Assembly (NCBI GenBank): GCA_047616325.1
Contig: JBLHGN010000132.1
Coordinates: 1 to 9,655 of the forward strand
Source of the DNA: JBLHGN01 sp047616325
GTDB lineage: Bacteria; Pseudomonadota; Gammaproteobacteria; Pseudomonadales; Cellvibrionaceae
Direction of reading: 5' to 3'
Length of the DNA: 9,655 nt
How positions within the stretch are numbered: the first letter of the stretch is position 1; the number at the start of each line of letters is the position of its first letter. The notes under the pieces were generated by a model. That model ran no database searches. It was not told the DNA's origin and saw only the letters and a list, made by a program, of their open reading frames with translations. Positions 8,568 to 9,655 of the stretch are shown one piece after another. Both the position numbers and the translations under genes were made by a program.

Positions 8568-8724
8568 TTACTACTCCTGTAAGCCTTATCGCATGTGACT
8601 TATAGGGGTAGGTAAAGGTCTTAGGTCAGTTCGGATCATTGCCTGTTAGCCTGATTCGAAAAGCTTTAAGTAGTAGTCCTTCTGACGCTATAAAAAATAG
8701 TGGGCGTCATCCAGCTGTGGTGCA

Positions 8725-8753
8725 ATGATATGCGTGTTTTAGATTGACTTCAA
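8725..8753 (-). promoter_or_regulatory. Sigma70-like promoter upstream of the lipase gene
   Basis: On the - strand TTGAAG (8753-8748) and TATCAT (8730-8725) are separated by exactly 17 bases; the -10 box matches 5 of 6 consensus bases and the -35 box 4 of 6. It faces the lipase gene and would give a leader of roughly 270 bases. Its -35 box overlaps the end of the palindrome at 8752-8763, a usual place for a repressor site. Confidence 0.5.
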
Positions 8754-8763
8754 ACGATCGTTT
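8752..8763. promoter_or_regulatory. 12-bp perfect palindrome, possible PsrA/TetR-type operator
   Basis: AAACGATCGTTT is a perfect inverted repeat. Read on the - strand with its flanks it is AAAAC-GATC-GTTTG, which fits the published PsrA pattern (C/G)AAAC-N2-4-GTTT(G/C) at all but one position. PsrA is a fatty-acid-responsive TetR-family regulator in Pseudomonas and related gammaproteobacteria. Overlap with the -35 box of the promoter facing the lipase gene suggests repression relieved by fatty acids. The regulator's identity is inference. Confidence 0.45.
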
Positions 8764-9389
8764 TAAATAAAGTGAAAAGCTTTACATTTATCGATGTGTT
8801 TTGTGCTTAGCTGCAGTGTTGCACATGGCTGTCTAGGGATTTGTCTAGGCTTATTTCGAAGCCCGAAGTGTTTACGGCCTCAGAAGGTTAAATCTTTGCA
8901 GAGCTAAGAGCACCATAAAGCTTGGCTTGTGGCTAAAAAGCTCTTCTTGGCGCATGAATTTAGTTGGGTTTACTGGTTTTTTCGTCTAGAAAAGTTAAAT
9001 GCTCTAAACTGAGTGCTGGTTCAAGTTTTGGGTGAGATGCAGGTTTGACTTTGCATAATTACAATTTGAATTTTTTAGTAATAAATGCAATTCTAAAGGC
9101 ATGTTAATAGCGTGGGCTGGGACGTAAATGAGACATCTACCTGAAATGATCGCTGCGAACCCTCGCTCCTCAATCAATGCGCGCACTCTATTGATAAGTA
9201 TCGTTTCAGCTTCACTAACCCAGCTTCAGCGGCGCAAGACTTTTTAGGGGCAAAAACCAACTATTTTTCCTGAGATTAAAATTTAAACCATTTAAAATCA
9301 ATGGCTTAATTTTTAAGGTTAAAGTGTGGTGCCATAAAATAACATCAGCTCCTGTGCAAACACTAAAAAATAGTGCAGTCTCTTGCTCC
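8764..9389. other. Mostly non-coding stretch between the lipase promoter and the transposase
   Basis: No convincing intact gene, tRNA or array is visible in about 620 bases. The base composition is AT-rich and stop codons are dense on both strands. Small structures seen are GAAAAGCTTTA at 8774-8784 (a copy also occurs at 8658-8668) and an imperfect hairpin around 8907-8946 (AAGAGC pairing with GCTCTT). The left end of the insertion sequence should lie somewhere before 9390, but its terminal repeat cannot be fixed without the right end. A weak promoter for the transposase is possible at TTAAGG (9313-9318) and TAAAAT (9335-9340). Confidence 0.5.
9004..9225 (-). pseudogene. Possible remnant of an unrecognised gene
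   Basis: On the - strand the frame is open from a stop at 9228-9226 to a TAG at 9006-9004. Its first part has protein-like composition (for example ETILINRVRALIEERGFAAI, charged and amphipathic), while the last 20 or so residues are Asn/Leu/His-rich and look like read-through into non-coding DNA. A GTG at 9186 is the only plausible start inside and has no clear ribosome binding site. I do not recognise the family. It may be a fragment left beside the insertion sequence, or a chance frame. Confidence 0.2.
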
Positions 9390-9655
9390 ATGTTTATACG
9401 AAAATCCCCCAATAAAAAGTAAAAAGAGCGGAGGCAGCTATTTTAGCTATCGCCTCGTCGAAAGTGTTCGCGTGGATGGAAAAGTCAAACAAAAAACTTT
9501 GCTGAATCTCGGCAAACATTTTGATGTAGATTCTACGTTGTGGCACCTTCTGGCCGAACGAATAGATCAAATAATAAACGGCAGCGATGCCCAGCAACTC
9601 GGACTTTTAGACCCATCTTCGCTCGATAGTGAGCTGGAGGTTAAAGCTCAACGTT
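9390..9655 (+). mobile_element. Start of an IS1634-like transposase gene, frame-broken and cut by the window edge
   Basis: Frame 9427-9655 encodes SGGSYFSYRLVESVRVDG, then KQKTLLNLGKHFDVD and a leucine-rich helix, the typical N-terminus of IS1634-family (IS4-superfamily) transposases. The expected first residues, MFIRKSPNKK, lie at 9390-9419 in a different frame that ends at a TAA at 9420-9422. Joining the two needs a +1 shift (or loss of one A) in the A-rich stretch AAAAAGTAAAAAG. This is most simply a one-base indel, making the copy a pseudogene; slippage on the two A5 runs is an alternative. A GTG at 9373 is in the downstream frame but would give an unrelated N-terminus. Catalytic DDE residues and the right end lie outside the window. 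The family call rests on remembered sequence patterns. Confidence 0.65.

Noticed and set aside
8684..8708. GACGC/GCGTC inverted repeat in the lipase leader
   Set aside because: Only a 5-bp stem with a 15-base loop and no T run in the lipase direction; not a convincing terminator or riboswitch.
8658..8784. Two copies of GAAAAGCTTTA
   Set aside because: Eleven bases in AT-rich DNA, about 115 bases apart with no matching flanks; probably chance.
8764..9389. Hidden defence system, CRISPR array or structured RNA in the long gap
   Set aside because: No regular repeats, no tRNA-like T-loop, and no long covarying-type stems could be seen by eye.
9215..9412. 65-residue - strand frame opposite the transposase start
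   Set aside because: No ribosome binding site or recognisable motif, and it overlaps the IS leader and transposase start.

Overview
The window looks like chromosomal DNA from a marine-type gammaproteobacterium, perhaps near Cellvibrionaceae or Alteromonadales. This is inferred from a bacterial glycogen gene set with a divergent glycogen synthase, a large VolA/Pla-1-like surface lipase lipoprotein, and base composition that by eye is a little below 50% GC. The species cannot be named from the sequence alone.

Bases 1-5369 are a glycogen (alpha-1,4-glucan) metabolism cluster on the + strand. glgP (glycogen phosphorylase) is cut by the left edge and lacks roughly its first 80-90 residues. It is followed by a hairpin that looks like a terminator, then a leader of about 250 bases, then glgC (ADP-glucose pyrophosphorylase) and glgA (glycogen synthase) only 21 bp apart. 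GlgC makes ADP-glucose, GlgA adds it to the growing glucan, and GlgP releases glucose-1-phosphate, which is also GlgC's substrate. No glgB or glgX lies in the window.

Bases 5370-5493 hold a strong hairpin with A and T tracts on both sides, which probably ends both glgA and the converging lipase gene. Bases 5494-8445 (- strand) encode a 983-residue lipoprotein with a lipobox, an N-terminal domain of the bacterial virulence-factor lipase type and an alpha/beta-hydrolase region with a candidate Ser-Asp-His triad. Upstream of it are a good sigma70-like promoter whose -35 box overlaps a perfect 12-bp palindrome resembling a PsrA (fatty-acid-responsive TetR family) site, a second candidate promoter closer in, and a 9-codon ORF with a good ribosome binding site.

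Bases 8764-9389 are mostly non-coding, with one weak possible gene remnant on the - strand. From 9390 to the right edge lies the start of an IS1634-like transposase. Its first ten codons and the rest of the frame are in different reading frames, so it is either broken or needs a frame change to be expressed. No CRISPR array, rRNA or tRNA was seen. The least ordinary items are the lipase promoter/operator arrangement, the divergent GlgA and the frame break in the transposase.
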